Origin: Marinovum sp034669705
GTDB taxonomy: Bacteria; Pseudomonadota; Alphaproteobacteria; Rhodobacterales; Rhodobacteraceae
Reading direction: 5' to 3'
Assembly (NCBI RefSeq): GCF_034669705.1
Contig: NZ_JAXMOR010000017.1
Coordinates: 41,441-105,440, forward strand
DNA length: 64,000 nucleotides
The stretch's first letter is position 1; every line of letters begins with the position of its first letter. Below, piece by piece: positions 54,293 through 62,859 of this stretch. A program made the translations under genes and the position numbers. The notes under the pieces were generated by a model. That model worked only from the letters and a program-made list of their open reading frames with translations. It was not told the DNA's origin and ran no database searches.

Positions 54293-55813
54293 ATGGATTG
54301 GATCAAAATGACCAGTAAACTGCACATGATACTTGCAACTACGGCGATCGCCGCGGCAAGCACTGCCGCGTCCGCCGAGGAGTTCACGGACAAAAGGGTC
54401 GCTGTCGCGATCACCGAGACCATCTCGGGCTACAACCCATACGCGGATCCGGTGGTCCTGTTGGGCAGCGTCTGGTGTCAGGTTTACGGCTGCATCACAC
54501 GCTACGACTGGGAGGCCGGCGAATTCGTTCCCTTCCTTGCCGAGTCGGTCGAGACCCTCGATGAACTGACTTGGGAAATCAAGTTGCCCGAGGGGCTGAC
54601 CCGCCACAACGGAGAACCGGTGCTGGCCGCGGATGTCGTTCACTCGATCGAATACCTCGGAACCAACCCCGGCTCTGGCAAATCGTACCTCGTGGCGGGC
54701 TGGGAGAGTGTCGAAGCGATCGACGACCGCACGGTCCACATCACCACCGCAACCCCTGACGCAACCCTGCGTGACAACCTTGCCGGGGTCGCTGTGACCT
54801 CGAAGGCGCTGTTTGACGAGCTGGGCGACGGCATGTTCCGAGAGGCACCGTTCGGCGCAGGCCCCTACATGTTGTCCGACATCAGCATCGGCGAGCACAT
54901 GATCATCGAGCGGAATGACGATCATCCGATGATCCGGGCGCAAAACCCGCAGCAGATCATGTTCCGCATCATGCCCGAACCCGAGCAGCGGGTCACCGCG
55001 CTTGCCAACAGTGAAGTGCAGATCGCGCAGCTGGTTCCGCCGCAGCTTCGTCCGCGGGTCGAGAGTCTGCCCAACGCCAGACTCGAGACGACCAACTCTG
55101 TCGAGATGATGTTCCTCGGCATGTCGCCCAAGACGCACCCATGGGATGTAAAGGAAGCCCGGCAGGCGGTCGCTCATGCGATCAACCGCGAAGCCATCGT
55201 TGCCGCGGTCCTGCAGGGTCAGGCCAAACTGCTGAACGGCCCGGTCAGCGAAGGCCAGTTGGGATACAACCCCGCGTTCAAGAGCCCTTACGACTACAAC
55301 CCCGAACGCGCCCGCGCGCTTCTGGCTTCGGCTGGACTCGAAGGCGTCGAAGTGACTCTCTCCACGCCGGTCGGCCGTTACACCGCAGATCGTCAGATTG
55401 CCGAGGCGATGGTGCCGATGCTGGAAGACGCCGGGTTCAGCGTGTCTCTGGACACACCGGAATGGGCAACGCTCTGGGCCAATGTTCAGCAGGGCAACGT
55501 ACCCTTCTACTATATGGGCCGTGGTTCGATGATCGACCCGTCGCGGGCCCTGCACCAATATTTCGCGACCGGTGGCTCGCCGCGGCTGGGCTTCTCGAAT
55601 GCCGAACTGGATGCGCTATTGGCCGCTGAGCGCGCCGAGTTCGACCCCGCCGGCCGCTCGACCAAGATGCAGGAGGCGGTCGTCAAGCTGGTCGATGAGG
55701 CCCCTGCCGCATTCATGTGGCAGCACGAGATGGCTTGGGGCGTCGCCAACGGCGTGACCTTCAACCCGCATCCGGCGGATCAGGTCAACGGCTGGGAAAT
55801 CCTCGTCGAGTGA
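54293..55813 (+). CDS. Peptide/opine-type ABC transporter substrate-binding protein
   Basis: The 506-residue family 5 binding protein has a signal peptide (MTSKLHMILATTAIAAASTA, cleaved near ASAEE). ATG at 54293 or 54308 could be the start; neither has a strong ribosome site. The mature part includes ISGYNPYADPVVLLGSVWCQ, LPEGLTRHNGEPVLAADVVH and LETTNSVEMMFLGMSPKTHP. It differs from the binding protein at 24359 and heads a separate operon with two permeases, two RidA proteins and a fused ATPase. The divergent TetR and GGT-like genes suggest a peptide or amine-containing ligand. Confidence 0.9.
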   Translation: MDWIKMTSKLHMILATTAIAAASTAASAEEFTDKRVAVAITETISGYNPYADPVVLLGSVWCQVYGCITRYDWEAGEFVPFLAESVETLDELTWEIKLPEGLTRHNGEPVLAADVVHSIEYLGTNPGSGKSYLVAGWESVEAIDDRTVHITTATPDATLRDNLAGVAVTSKALFDELGDGMFREAPFGAGPYMLSDISIGEHMIIERNDDHPMIRAQNPQQIMFRIMPEPEQRVTALANSEVQIAQLVPPQLRPRVESLPNARLETTNSVEMMFLGMSPKTHPWDVKEARQAVAHAINREAIVAAVLQGQAKLLNGPVSEGQLGYNPAFKSPYDYNPERARALLASAGLEGVEVTLSTPVGRYTADRQIAEAMVPMLEDAGFSVSLDTPEWATLWANVQQGNVPFYYMGRGSMIDPSRALHQYFATGGSPRLGFSNAELDALLAAERAEFDPAGRSTKMQEAVVKLVDEAPAAFMWQHEMAWGVANGVTFNPHPADQVNGWEILVE

Positions 55814-55830
55814 TCGCCCGCCCCCAACTG

Positions 55831-55857
55831 CCCGGGCCGCCCGTGTGGCGGCTCGGG
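55831..55857 (+). terminator. Intercistronic GC hairpin after binding-protein gene
   Basis: CCCGGGCCGCC (55831-55841) and GGCGGCTCGGG (55847-55857) form an 11-bp stem with one G-U pair and a five-base loop, 17 bases past the binding-protein stop and 17 before the permease start. Confidence 0.55.
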
Positions 55858-55874
55858 TCTCGCGAGGACCCAAC

Positions 55875-56879
55875 ATGCTGATGTACCTTTCCAAACGCAT
55901 ACTTGGTGCGATCCCTGTCCTGATCGTGGTGGCCGCCGTGGTGTTCACCCTGATGCAGTTCGCCCCCGGAGACGCGGTGAACATGCTGGTGTCTGACGAG
56001 GCCTCCGAAGCGGACAAGGCCGCAATCCGCGAGGCATGGGGACTTGACCGGCCACCCCTTGTCCAGTTCCTCAGCTTCCTTGGCAATGCGGCCACAGGCG
56101 ATTTCGGGATGTCCTTCAAGTACAAGGTGCCGGTGCTGGAACTGGTGCTGGAAAAGCTGCCCGCGACCATCGAACTGGCGCTCGCTTCGACCCTCGTGGC
56201 AGTGCTGATAGGTATTCCTCTCGGGGTTCTCGCAGGGGCCCGCCCGGGTACGGTCTGGGACAGCATCGCCTCGGCGTTCAGTTTTGCGGGTATCTCGATG
56301 CCCAATTTCTGGCTCGGCATCCTGCTGATCCTTCTGGTTGCCGGCCAGTGGCACCTTCTGCCTTCGGGCGGACGCGAACCCTGGGGCTTGAACCTTCCGA
56401 CGATCACCGGTTTCAACCTGGTCGACTCCGTCCTGCAGGGACGCTGGGACGCCTTCGTCTCGGCGCTCAAATACCTCGCACTGCCGTCCATCGTCATGGG
56501 CACGAACATGATGGGCATCATCGCGCAGATGACCCGCGCCTCGGTGCAGGAGGCGCTGCAGGAAGATTACGTTGTCACCGCCCGGGCCAAGGGACTGAGT
56601 GGCAGCCGCGTGCTCTGGCGGCACGCATTCCGCAACGCGCTGATCGGGGTGGTGACGATCATCGGGCTCGAGTTCGGTGCCCTGCTGTCCGGCGCCATGA
56701 TCGTCGAGACGGTCTTTGCATGGCCGGGCATCGGCAACCTGCTGATCCAGGGCATCGCCTCGCGTGACTTTCCGCTGATCATCGGTCTGGTGCTGGTCTA
56801 CACAGGCCTGTTCATCATCGTGAACCTGCTGATCGACATTCTCTACACGATCATCGATCCCCGAATTCGGGTCAACTGA
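55875..56879 (+). CDS. ABC transporter permease (DppB-like)
   Basis: I chose ATG at 55875 (MLMYLSKRILGAIPVLIVVA), after GCGAGGACCCAAC. The 334-residue inner-membrane protein has the DppB hallmarks MQFAPGDAVNMLVSDEASEA and LQEDYVVTARAKGLSGSRVL (coupling loop) and ends IIDPRIRVN. It is the first channel subunit of the second peptide-type importer. One base separates it from the next permease frame. Confidence 0.92.
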   Translation: MLMYLSKRILGAIPVLIVVAAVVFTLMQFAPGDAVNMLVSDEASEADKAAIREAWGLDRPPLVQFLSFLGNAATGDFGMSFKYKVPVLELVLEKLPATIELALASTLVAVLIGIPLGVLAGARPGTVWDSIASAFSFAGISMPNFWLGILLILLVAGQWHLLPSGGREPWGLNLPTITGFNLVDSVLQGRWDAFVSALKYLALPSIVMGTNMMGIIAQMTRASVQEALQEDYVVTARAKGLSGSRVLWRHAFRNALIGVVTIIGLEFGALLSGAMIVETVFAWPGIGNLLIQGIASRDFPLIIGLVLVYTGLFIIVNLLIDILYTIIDPRIRVN

Positions 56880-56880
56880 G

Positions 56881-57777
56881 GTGGCTTTCTTGATGCACAC
56901 GCAATCCTCTACCGCGGCTCACCCCGGACGCTGGGCGCGACTCCGCAAAAGCTATCGCCAGATGACCGGGTTCAAGGCACTGTTCGGTCTTGGCATGGTT
57001 GCGCTCCTGCTGATCATGAGCATCCTCAGCCCGTTTCTGGCCCCGCACGCGCCGAACACGCAGGACCTGATGAGCGCCATGCGCCCCCCCGACTGGGTCG
57101 GCCCCCACGTTCTGGGCACGGATCACCTTGGTCGCGACATCCTCAGCCGGATCATCTACGGATCCCGCGTCTCCCTTCTCATCGCGGTCGCGGTGGCAGT
57201 CTTCGCCAGCCTGCTCGGCGTCTTCCTTGGCGTGGTCGGCGGCTATTTCGGCGGACGGATCGACGATGCGGTACAGAAGGTGACCGAAATCTTCTGGTCC
57301 TTTCCGCCCCTGATGCTGGCAATCGCCATTGTCGCCTTTGTGGGACAGGGGCTTCTGATTGTCGTGATCGCCCTGACCGCGCAACGCTGGATACCCTACT
57401 GCCGCGTGACCCGTGCCGAGACGATGGCCCTCAGGGACCGCGAGTTCATCCTCGCGGCTCGGTCACTCGGAGCCTCGAGTTGGTTCGTCATCCTGCACCA
57501 CATTCTGCCGAACGTGACGCTTTCGATCATCGTGATGACCAGCTTTGCGATGGCCAACGCAATCATCGCCGAGGCATCGCTCAGTTTCCTCGGCCTCGGA
57601 GTACCACCCCACATCACCACCTGGGGCGGCATGCTGTCCGACAGCCGGGCCTATATCTCAAGCGCGTGGTGGATGGCGCTCTTTCCCGGCCTTGCGATCT
57701 TTCTCACCGTTTTGGGGCTGAACCTGCTTGGCGACGCCTTGCGCAACCAGTTCGACCCCAAACTGAAATCTCATTGA
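56881..57777 (+). CDS. ABC transporter permease (DppC-like)
   Basis: The 298-residue protein starts with GTG at 56881, or possibly ATG at 56893, which has GAGG about 12 bases upstream. DppC features are VLGTDHLGRDILSRIIYGSR, a coupling loop LRDREFILAARSLGASSWFV and the C-terminal LNLLGDALRNQFDPKLK. It completes the channel. Next in the operon are two RidA genes rather than the ATPase, an unusual order. Confidence 0.9.
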   Translation: MAFLMHTQSSTAAHPGRWARLRKSYRQMTGFKALFGLGMVALLLIMSILSPFLAPHAPNTQDLMSAMRPPDWVGPHVLGTDHLGRDILSRIIYGSRVSLLIAVAVAVFASLLGVFLGVVGGYFGGRIDDAVQKVTEIFWSFPPLMLAIAIVAFVGQGLLIVVIALTAQRWIPYCRVTRAETMALRDREFILAARSLGASSWFVILHHILPNVTLSIIVMTSFAMANAIIAEASLSFLGLGVPPHITTWGGMLSDSRAYISSAWWMALFPGLAIFLTVLGLNLLGDALRNQFDPKLKSH

Positions 57778-57801
57778 CACTGACCCAACGGAGATCAAGC
57801 C

Positions 57802-58179
57802 ATGTCGACTTTTACCCGAAGCCACCCCGATACGATGGACGGGGCCAAACGGTCGCTCGTCTGCAAGACCGGCGCATGGACCCACTTCATCGGACTGCAG
57901 CCCCGTAATCTCGACGGCGACATCAAGGAACAGGCCGCGGATGTGGTGGCCCAGCTTGAGGCTCTGCTGGAAGAGGCCGGACTGGCGCAGGAAGACCTGT
58001 TCACCGTCACCATCTGGCTGAAAGACATGCGCTATTTCTCCGCCCTGAACGCGGTCTGGAATGGCTGGGTGGACGAAACCAACCCGCCCGCACGCACCTG
58101 CGTCTCTGGTGAGCTTTACCGGCCCGACCTCTTGGTCGAAGTGGTCGCCGTCGCCTACAAGACCGAGGCCGCAGCATGA
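57802..58179 (+). CDS. RidA/YjgF-family protein, with conserved Arg
   Basis: The 125-residue product has the family core FTVTIWLKDMRYFSALNAVW and PPARTCVSGELYRPDLLVEV. The Arg in PARTCV matches the carboxylate-binding Arg of RidA-type enamine/imine deaminases. RidA trimers release ammonia from reactive 2-aminoacrylate-like enamines made by PLP enzymes or amine oxidases. An ACGGAGA site precedes the start. The stop overlaps the next RidA gene by four bases, so the two are translationally coupled inside an importer operon. Confidence 0.9.
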   Translation: MSTFTRSHPDTMDGAKRSLVCKTGAWTHFIGLQPRNLDGDIKEQAADVVAQLEALLEEAGLAQEDLFTVTIWLKDMRYFSALNAVWNGWVDETNPPARTCVSGELYRPDLLVEVVAVAYKTEAAA

Positions 58180-58544
58180 CCATCCAGAAGACAGGGCGCA
58201 TCGACAAATGGGGGCCAAAGATCTTTCTGGGATCGGCGGCGGGCGACATCGCCTCTGTCTGCCTGACAGCACCGGACAAGTCCGGCAGTTTTGCAGAACA
58301 GACCCAAGGTATTTTCGGGGTGATCGATGAACTGCTTGCCCAGATGGGCACGGACCGGACTGCCCTGATCTACGCTCAGGTCTGGCTGGCCGGGATCGAG
58401 CATTGGCCGGATTTCGTACCGCTCTGGAACGATTGGGTCGGGACGGACCACGCCCCTGGCCTGTCGGTGGTCGAAATGGCCGCCTCACGCCGGGACTCCC
58501 GCCTGGAAATCCGGGTCTGGGCCGACCGCCCGGCCGCCGCCTGA
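58176..58544 (+). CDS. RidA/YjgF-family protein, conserved Arg missing
   Basis: The 122-residue product (MTIQKTGRIDKWGPKIFLGS) has the same fold pattern, with LIYAQVWLAGIEHWPDFVPL matching the strand-helix region of its neighbour. Where the first RidA has PARTCVSGEL, this one has APGLSVVEMAASRR, so the carboxylate-binding Arg is absent. It is therefore probably not a classical deaminase on its own; it may form mixed trimers with the first protein or bind a different ligand. It starts in an ATGA overlap with that gene. Confidence 0.85.
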   Translation: MTIQKTGRIDKWGPKIFLGSAAGDIASVCLTAPDKSGSFAEQTQGIFGVIDELLAQMGTDRTALIYAQVWLAGIEHWPDFVPLWNDWVGTDHAPGLSVVEMAASRRDSRLEIRVWADRPAAA

Positions 58545-58559
58545 CACCGGAGATCAGCT

Positions 58560-60347
58560 GTGACCCCCGTGAACAACCGACTTCTCGATATCAAGAAACT
58601 GACCGTCTGCTTCGGGGCCGACAGGACACCCGTGGTGCATGAGGTGTCGCTGACCCTGGCGCGGGGAGAGATCCTCGCGCTGGTGGGAGAAAGCGGGTCG
58701 GGCAAGTCGGTCACGACGAAAGCGGTGATGCGCCTGATCGACCACCAAGGTGGCCATATCACCGGCGGTCGCATCCTGCTTCACGCGCAAGGAACGGCCG
58801 AACCGCGTGATCTCGCGCGTCTGACAGAGCGAGAGATGCGCCGGGTGCGCGGCGCGCGAATCGCAATGATTTTCCAGGACCCCATGACGTCGCTCAACCC
58901 GGTCCTTACCATTGGCGCTCAGTTGACCGAAGCGATCCGCGAACACCGCCCGCATGCCGATGCTTCGGCCAAGGCGCGCGCCATCGAAATGCTCGAACGG
59001 GTCCGGCTCACCGATCCGATGCGCCGCTTCGACCAGTACCCGCACGAGTTGTCCGGCGGAATGCGCCAGAGGGTGATGATCGCCATGGCGCTGGTCTGCG
59101 AGCCCGACATCTTGATCGCGGACGAACCGACCACCGCTTTGGACGTGACCGTGCAGGCCGAGATCCTGCATCTTATCCGCAACCTGCAGAAACAGACCGG
59201 CATGGCGGTGCTGTTCATCACCCATGACATGGGCGTCGTGGCCGAGGTCGCGGACCGCGTTGCCGTAATGCTCTCAGGACGCGTGGTAGAGGAGGGTCCG
59301 GTGCGCCGCATCTTTGACGCGCCGGAACATGCCTATACCCGCAAACTGCTGGATGCGGCACCGAAGTTCCGAACCGCCGACCGCGAGACCACGGCGCGCA
59401 CCGATACAAAGGGCCCGCCGGTCATGTGGGTGCGCCACCTCTCGACCCGGTTTCCCGTGCGGTCGGGCCTTTTGCGGCGGCACAGGGCCAACCTGCATGC
59501 GGTCAGCGATGTGTCCTTCGATCTCTATCCGGGCGAGACGCTCGCCGTCATCGGCGAAAGCGGCTGCGGCAAGTCCACCCTGGCCAAATCGCTCTTGCGG
59601 CTGGTGCCGGTACAAAAAGGTCAGGCCTTTCTGGCCAATCAGAACCTTCTGGGGCTCGAAGGCGATGCGCTCCGCGCGGCACGAGACAGCATCCAGATGG
59701 TTTTTCAGGACCCCTACGCAGCCCTCGACCCGCGCATGACTGTGCGCCGGATCCTGACAGAGCCGCTTCGCATTCGGGGCAAGCACCGAACCCATGCCGC
59801 AGACGACGAACGGCTTGCAGCACTGATCGCACGGGTCGGGCTGCCGCCTGACAGCCTCGACCGATATCCGCACCAGTTCTCGGGCGGTCAACGGCAGAGG
59901 ATCTGTATCGCACGGGCGCTGACGATGCAGACCAGGGTTCTGATCGCGGATGAGCCCGTTTCAGCGCTCGATGTGGCCATTCAGGCGCAGATCCTCGACC
60001 TTCTGGCCGAACTGAAGCGCGACCAGGGGCTTTCCCTGATTTTCATCTCGCACGATATGGCCGTGGTAGAGCGGGTCGCCGACCGCATCTTGGTGATGTA
60101 CCGCGGCATGATCGTGGAAGAGGGGCCGGCCAGTGACCTGCTCGCCGCCCCGGCCCACCCCTATACCCGGCGCTTGCTTGACGCGGTGCCGGTCTCGCAC
60201 CCGGACCTGAGGTTCCGACGCGACTTGTCCGGGCCTGGCACCAGTGCGCCGGTCTTTCCCCTGGACACCGAGATGCCGCTGCGGCGCTGGCACACCGTTT
60301 CGCCGGGCCACCGGTATTGTGTCGATGAGGGCAACGCCCACTCATGA
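58560..60347 (+). CDS. Fused two-domain peptide-type ABC ATPase (DppD-DppF fusion, GsiA-like)
   Basis: The 595-residue product starts with GTG after GGAG. It contains two complete ATPase domains. The first has GESGSGKSVTTKAVMRLI, MSGG-type signature LSGGMRQRVMIAMALVCEP and ADEPTTALDVTVQ; the second, from about residue 285, has IGESGCGKSTLAKSLLRLVP, FSGGQRQRICIARALTMQT and IADEPVSALDVAIQ. It replaces the separate DppD and DppF proteins of the importer at 24359. Short Cys-poor tails follow each domain. It ends the operon opposite the IclR gene. Confidence 0.92.
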   Translation: MTPVNNRLLDIKKLTVCFGADRTPVVHEVSLTLARGEILALVGESGSGKSVTTKAVMRLIDHQGGHITGGRILLHAQGTAEPRDLARLTEREMRRVRGARIAMIFQDPMTSLNPVLTIGAQLTEAIREHRPHADASAKARAIEMLERVRLTDPMRRFDQYPHELSGGMRQRVMIAMALVCEPDILIADEPTTALDVTVQAEILHLIRNLQKQTGMAVLFITHDMGVVAEVADRVAVMLSGRVVEEGPVRRIFDAPEHAYTRKLLDAAPKFRTADRETTARTDTKGPPVMWVRHLSTRFPVRSGLLRRHRANLHAVSDVSFDLYPGETLAVIGESGCGKSTLAKSLLRLVPVQKGQAFLANQNLLGLEGDALRAARDSIQMVFQDPYAALDPRMTVRRILTEPLRIRGKHRTHAADDERLAALIARVGLPPDSLDRYPHQFSGGQRQRICIARALTMQTRVLIADEPVSALDVAIQAQILDLLAELKRDQGLSLIFISHDMAVVERVADRILVMYRGMIVEEGPASDLLAAPAHPYTRRLLDAVPVSHPDLRFRRDLSGPGTSAPVFPLDTEMPLRRWHTVSPGHRYCVDEGNAHS

Positions 60348-60394
60348 CGAATGCCGAGGTATTGCCGACTTGCTGGCCTCAACTTGTGACGGTT

Positions 60395-60423
60395 TGAAAT
60401 GGCTGCATCACAGGGCCATTTCA
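60395..60423. terminator. Hairpin between convergent ATPase and IclR genes
   Basis: TGAAATGGC (60395-60403) and GCCATTTCA (60415-60423) are perfect 9-bp arms with an 11-base loop, in the 174-bp convergent gap. It can act on both strands; no marked T-run. Confidence 0.55.
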
Positions 60424-60521
60424 CAGGTGTCGATGCCCGCCTCGTCCCGCCAGGGTCCATTCCTTCTCCGCCATTGTGACATGCCATAATCGGCGCACCG
60501 GCCGTCTCGACCCGAGGCGCG

Positions 60522-61322
60522 TCAGGCATTCGGAAGGCCGAGGTCCTGTGACAGTGTCTGCGAGAACCGTGTCAGGCAGTCGACGATCCGTTCATGGCCT
60601 TCGTCGTCGGTCAGTTCATTCGGGCCGATGGCCGCAACCGCAAGGCGGATCGTGCCGGAATGATCGAAGATCGGCACCGCAAAAGCGGTGATGCCGGGTG
60701 TCGGCATGTCCCGCGTCATGCCGTATCCGCGGGCCCTCGTCTTCTCGATCGTGGCCTCGAACCAGCCGCGGTCGACCTGGAAATAGCGCCGCCGGTCGCC
60801 CTCTGTGTCGGAGAACTCCTTCTCTACGAGCTCCGCACTGACCGCCTTCGGCAGGAACGCCGTGAAGACATGCCCAGAGGCGGTCATCGAGAGGTAATAC
60901 ACGCCGCCGACCCGGATGTTGAAGTGGATCGGGTCAAGCCGCTCCTCGATGTGGATGATGGTCGGGCCAAAGGGGCCCCAGACCGCGAGCGAGACCATCA
61001 GCCCCAGTTCCTCGGCAAGCTCCGGCACCCGCTTCAAGGTTTCCTTGTAGGGGTTGAGACCGCGCAGCCGGGCGAGGCCGAGGTGCAGGGCAAAGGGGCC
61101 CAGCGTGTACCAGCCGTGATCCGAGCGTTCCAGCAGCTTCATGTTGCAGAAACTGACCAGATAGGGATGCAGCTTGCCCGGGGCCAGGCCGGTGAGATCG
61201 GACAGATCCTTGAGCTTGATCGGACCGGAGGCCGCGACGAAGGCTTCGAGGATATGGCCGCCGATATCGATCGACTGGACGCCTCTCGGCTCCTTGGTCT
61301 TTTTCACTGTGCGCTCGGTCAT
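60522..61322 (-). CDS. IclR-family transcriptional regulator
   Basis: I chose ATG at 61322 (MTERTVKKTKEPRGVQSIDI, 266 residues). The N-terminal winged helix (GGHILEAFVAASGPIKLKDL, SDLTGLAPGKLHPYLVSFCN) is followed by the IclR effector domain (MTASGHVFTAFLPKA; RARGYGMTRDMPTPGITAFA). It lies downstream of the OsmC-type gene on the minus strand, separated by a 16-bp-stem hairpin, and near the TRAP system transcribed rightward from 62860. It is a good candidate regulator of that system. Confidence 0.92.
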   Translation of the reverse strand: MTERTVKKTKEPRGVQSIDIGGHILEAFVAASGPIKLKDLSDLTGLAPGKLHPYLVSFCNMKLLERSDHGWYTLGPFALHLGLARLRGLNPYKETLKRVPELAEELGLMVSLAVWGPFGPTIIHIEERLDPIHFNIRVGGVYYLSMTASGHVFTAFLPKAVSAELVEKEFSDTEGDRRRYFQVDRGWFEATIEKTRARGYGMTRDMPTPGITAFAVPIFDHSGTIRLAVAAIGPNELTDDEGHERIVDCLTRFSQTLSQDLGLPNA

Positions 61323-61358
61323 GTCGTTCACAGTCCTGCGTCTTGAGGGGAAGCACAA

Positions 61359-61396
61359 GCCCCGGCCGCGCGACAGACAGGTCGCGCGGCCGGGGC
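61359..61396 (-). terminator. Very strong hairpin between OsmC and IclR genes
   Basis: A perfect 16-bp stem, 61359-61374 (GCCCCGGCCGCGCGAC) with 61381-61396, around the loop AGACAG. It starts six bases after the OsmC-type stop on the minus strand. It lacks a T-run. Confidence 0.7.
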
Positions 61397-61401
61397 GTGC
61401 A

Positions 61402-62607
61402 TCATGTGACCAGCGCGCTCTTCAGGTGCAGCTTGGCCTTGAGCTCCTGACGGCACAACGCATGCAGGAAACAGCTCTGTTCGGCCAGAAACAACAGCTC
61501 CTGCGCCACCGGGTCGGCCTCGGTGGTGGTCAGGTGGACATGGGTTTCCACCGCCGCCGCGTCGCCGGCCCGGCCGGTGCGTCCCGAGGCGCCGCCGAGG
61601 CTGAAATGCATGTCCTGCAGGATCTGATAGCGCGCCACATCCAGCTTGTGCACGTCGATCAGGATGCCGAACTGTGTCATGAAACAAAATCCGATGCCGG
61701 CGGCAACATAGGCCTGGGCGTCGGGCGCCTTGCCCTGGCCGCCGTTCGCGGCGGTCTCGTCCGACAGGAATCGCCATTCGGTGCCATTGGGGGCGTAAAG
61801 CTGCTGGCGGATCTCCTTGACGCCATCGGCGCGGTAGACCGCGCTGGTGCCGACATGGATCAGGGTGCCCTTGGCGTCCTTGACCGAATAGGCACCGCTG
61901 GCCTTGCTGCCGACCGAGGCCGCACTGGGCGAGGGGCCGATCGGGGAAAGCAGCACGTCGCCACAGGGCACCACGCCAAGGCCTGGGTCGTCGGACATTA
62001 CCTCCGGCAACAGCGCCAGATCCGGCCTGGCCTTGTCGGCCGGGGCGATCTCGCTGCCGTTGCGGGCCAGCCGGAACAGGCTGTCGAGTTGGCCGCGCAG
62101 CAAGCCGTTGAGCGGCGAGGCGGTGACCGCATCCATCAGGAACTGGGTGAGAGCGGAGCCTTGCAGGCTGCAGTCGATCTCGACCGTCAGCTCCACCGGC
62201 AGCGCGCCGCCCACCATGGTCTTGCGCGGCATCGAGCCGGTCATCGAGTAATAGTTGTCCAGCTTCAGCTTCAGGTCGCGGATCTCGACGCCGCGGATCT
62301 CGGCCAGGGCCGTGATCTCGGTCATGTAGGAGGCGATCATGCCGACCGCGAGAAAGCCCAACGGCGGCGGCGCGGCGTCATTGCCGTTGAGGTTCTTGCC
62401 CTCGTCGCTGACCATGCGCCAGGTCGCGCCGCCGCCTGCCGAAGCGACAAAGGCCTCCTTCTGGAACCCCGCAAGCGAGGTCACGACGGTGCGGTTGGCC
62501 GCTCCCAGGCAGATGTCGGGCGCGGCGCAGACCGGTGCCTGATCGGTCTCGACCCGGTAGATCAGCGGCAGGCCGAGATCGGCGATGACATTCGCTTTCG
62601 TCTTCAT
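61402..62607 (-). CDS. Tandem-OsmC-domain protein
   Basis: I chose ATG at 62607 (MKTKANVIADLGLPLIYRVE); the frame is open upstream but without coding character. The 401-residue product contains two OsmC-like halves. In the first, the helix expected to carry the peroxidatic Cys reads PPPLGFLAVGMIASYMTEIT and has none; in the second, QAYVAAGIGFCFMTQFGILI and LFLAEQSCFLHALCRQELKA supply both usual Cys positions. OsmC proteins reduce organic hydroperoxides using thiols. No signal peptide. It lies beside an IclR gene and divergent from a TRAP binding protein, so a role in that catabolic locus is likely. Confidence 0.8.
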   Translation of the reverse strand: MKTKANVIADLGLPLIYRVETDQAPVCAAPDICLGAANRTVVTSLAGFQKEAFVASAGGGATWRMVSDEGKNLNGNDAAPPPLGFLAVGMIASYMTEITALAEIRGVEIRDLKLKLDNYYSMTGSMPRKTMVGGALPVELTVEIDCSLQGSALTQFLMDAVTASPLNGLLRGQLDSLFRLARNGSEIAPADKARPDLALLPEVMSDDPGLGVVPCGDVLLSPIGPSPSAASVGSKASGAYSVKDAKGTLIHVGTSAVYRADGVKEIRQQLYAPNGTEWRFLSDETAANGGQGKAPDAQAYVAAGIGFCFMTQFGILIDVHKLDVARYQILQDMHFSLGGASGRTGRAGDAAAVETHVHLTTTEADPVAQELLFLAEQSCFLHALCRQELKAKLHLKSALVT

Positions 62608-62796
62608 CGCAGACCTGCACATGCCGGGGAGTCCACCGCGCCGCGGCACAGAAACGCGCCGGCCGACTGCTCGGGGCGAATCATCTGCACCGCCCCTCGC
62701 GCCTTGATCCAGGGGGTTCGGCGGTTTTGTTTCATGAACAATCTCAGCATCTTGCTTTCCCTTTGTGTCCAATCCGCCGGTGCTGGCGAAATATTC

Positions 62797-62824
62797 TTGC
62801 ATTCCCATAATAAATCGATAATTT
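62797..62824 (+). promoter_or_regulatory. Putative sigma-70 promoter for TRAP operon
   Basis: TTGCAT (62797-62802), a 16-base spacer and TAATTT (62819-62824) in a markedly AT-rich stretch upstream of the binding-protein gene at 62860. Confidence 0.45.
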
Positions 62825-62831
62825 GTAATTG

Positions 62832-62845
62832 TCTAACGTGTTAGA
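62832..62845. promoter_or_regulatory. Operator-like palindrome upstream of TRAP operon
   Basis: TCTAAC-GT-GTTAGA is a perfect inverted repeat with 6-bp arms just downstream of the putative -10 and 14 bases upstream of the ATG. The IclR protein encoded nearby, or a GntR outside the window, could bind it. Confidence 0.55.
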
Positions 62846-62859
62846 AATGGGAGGATAAC

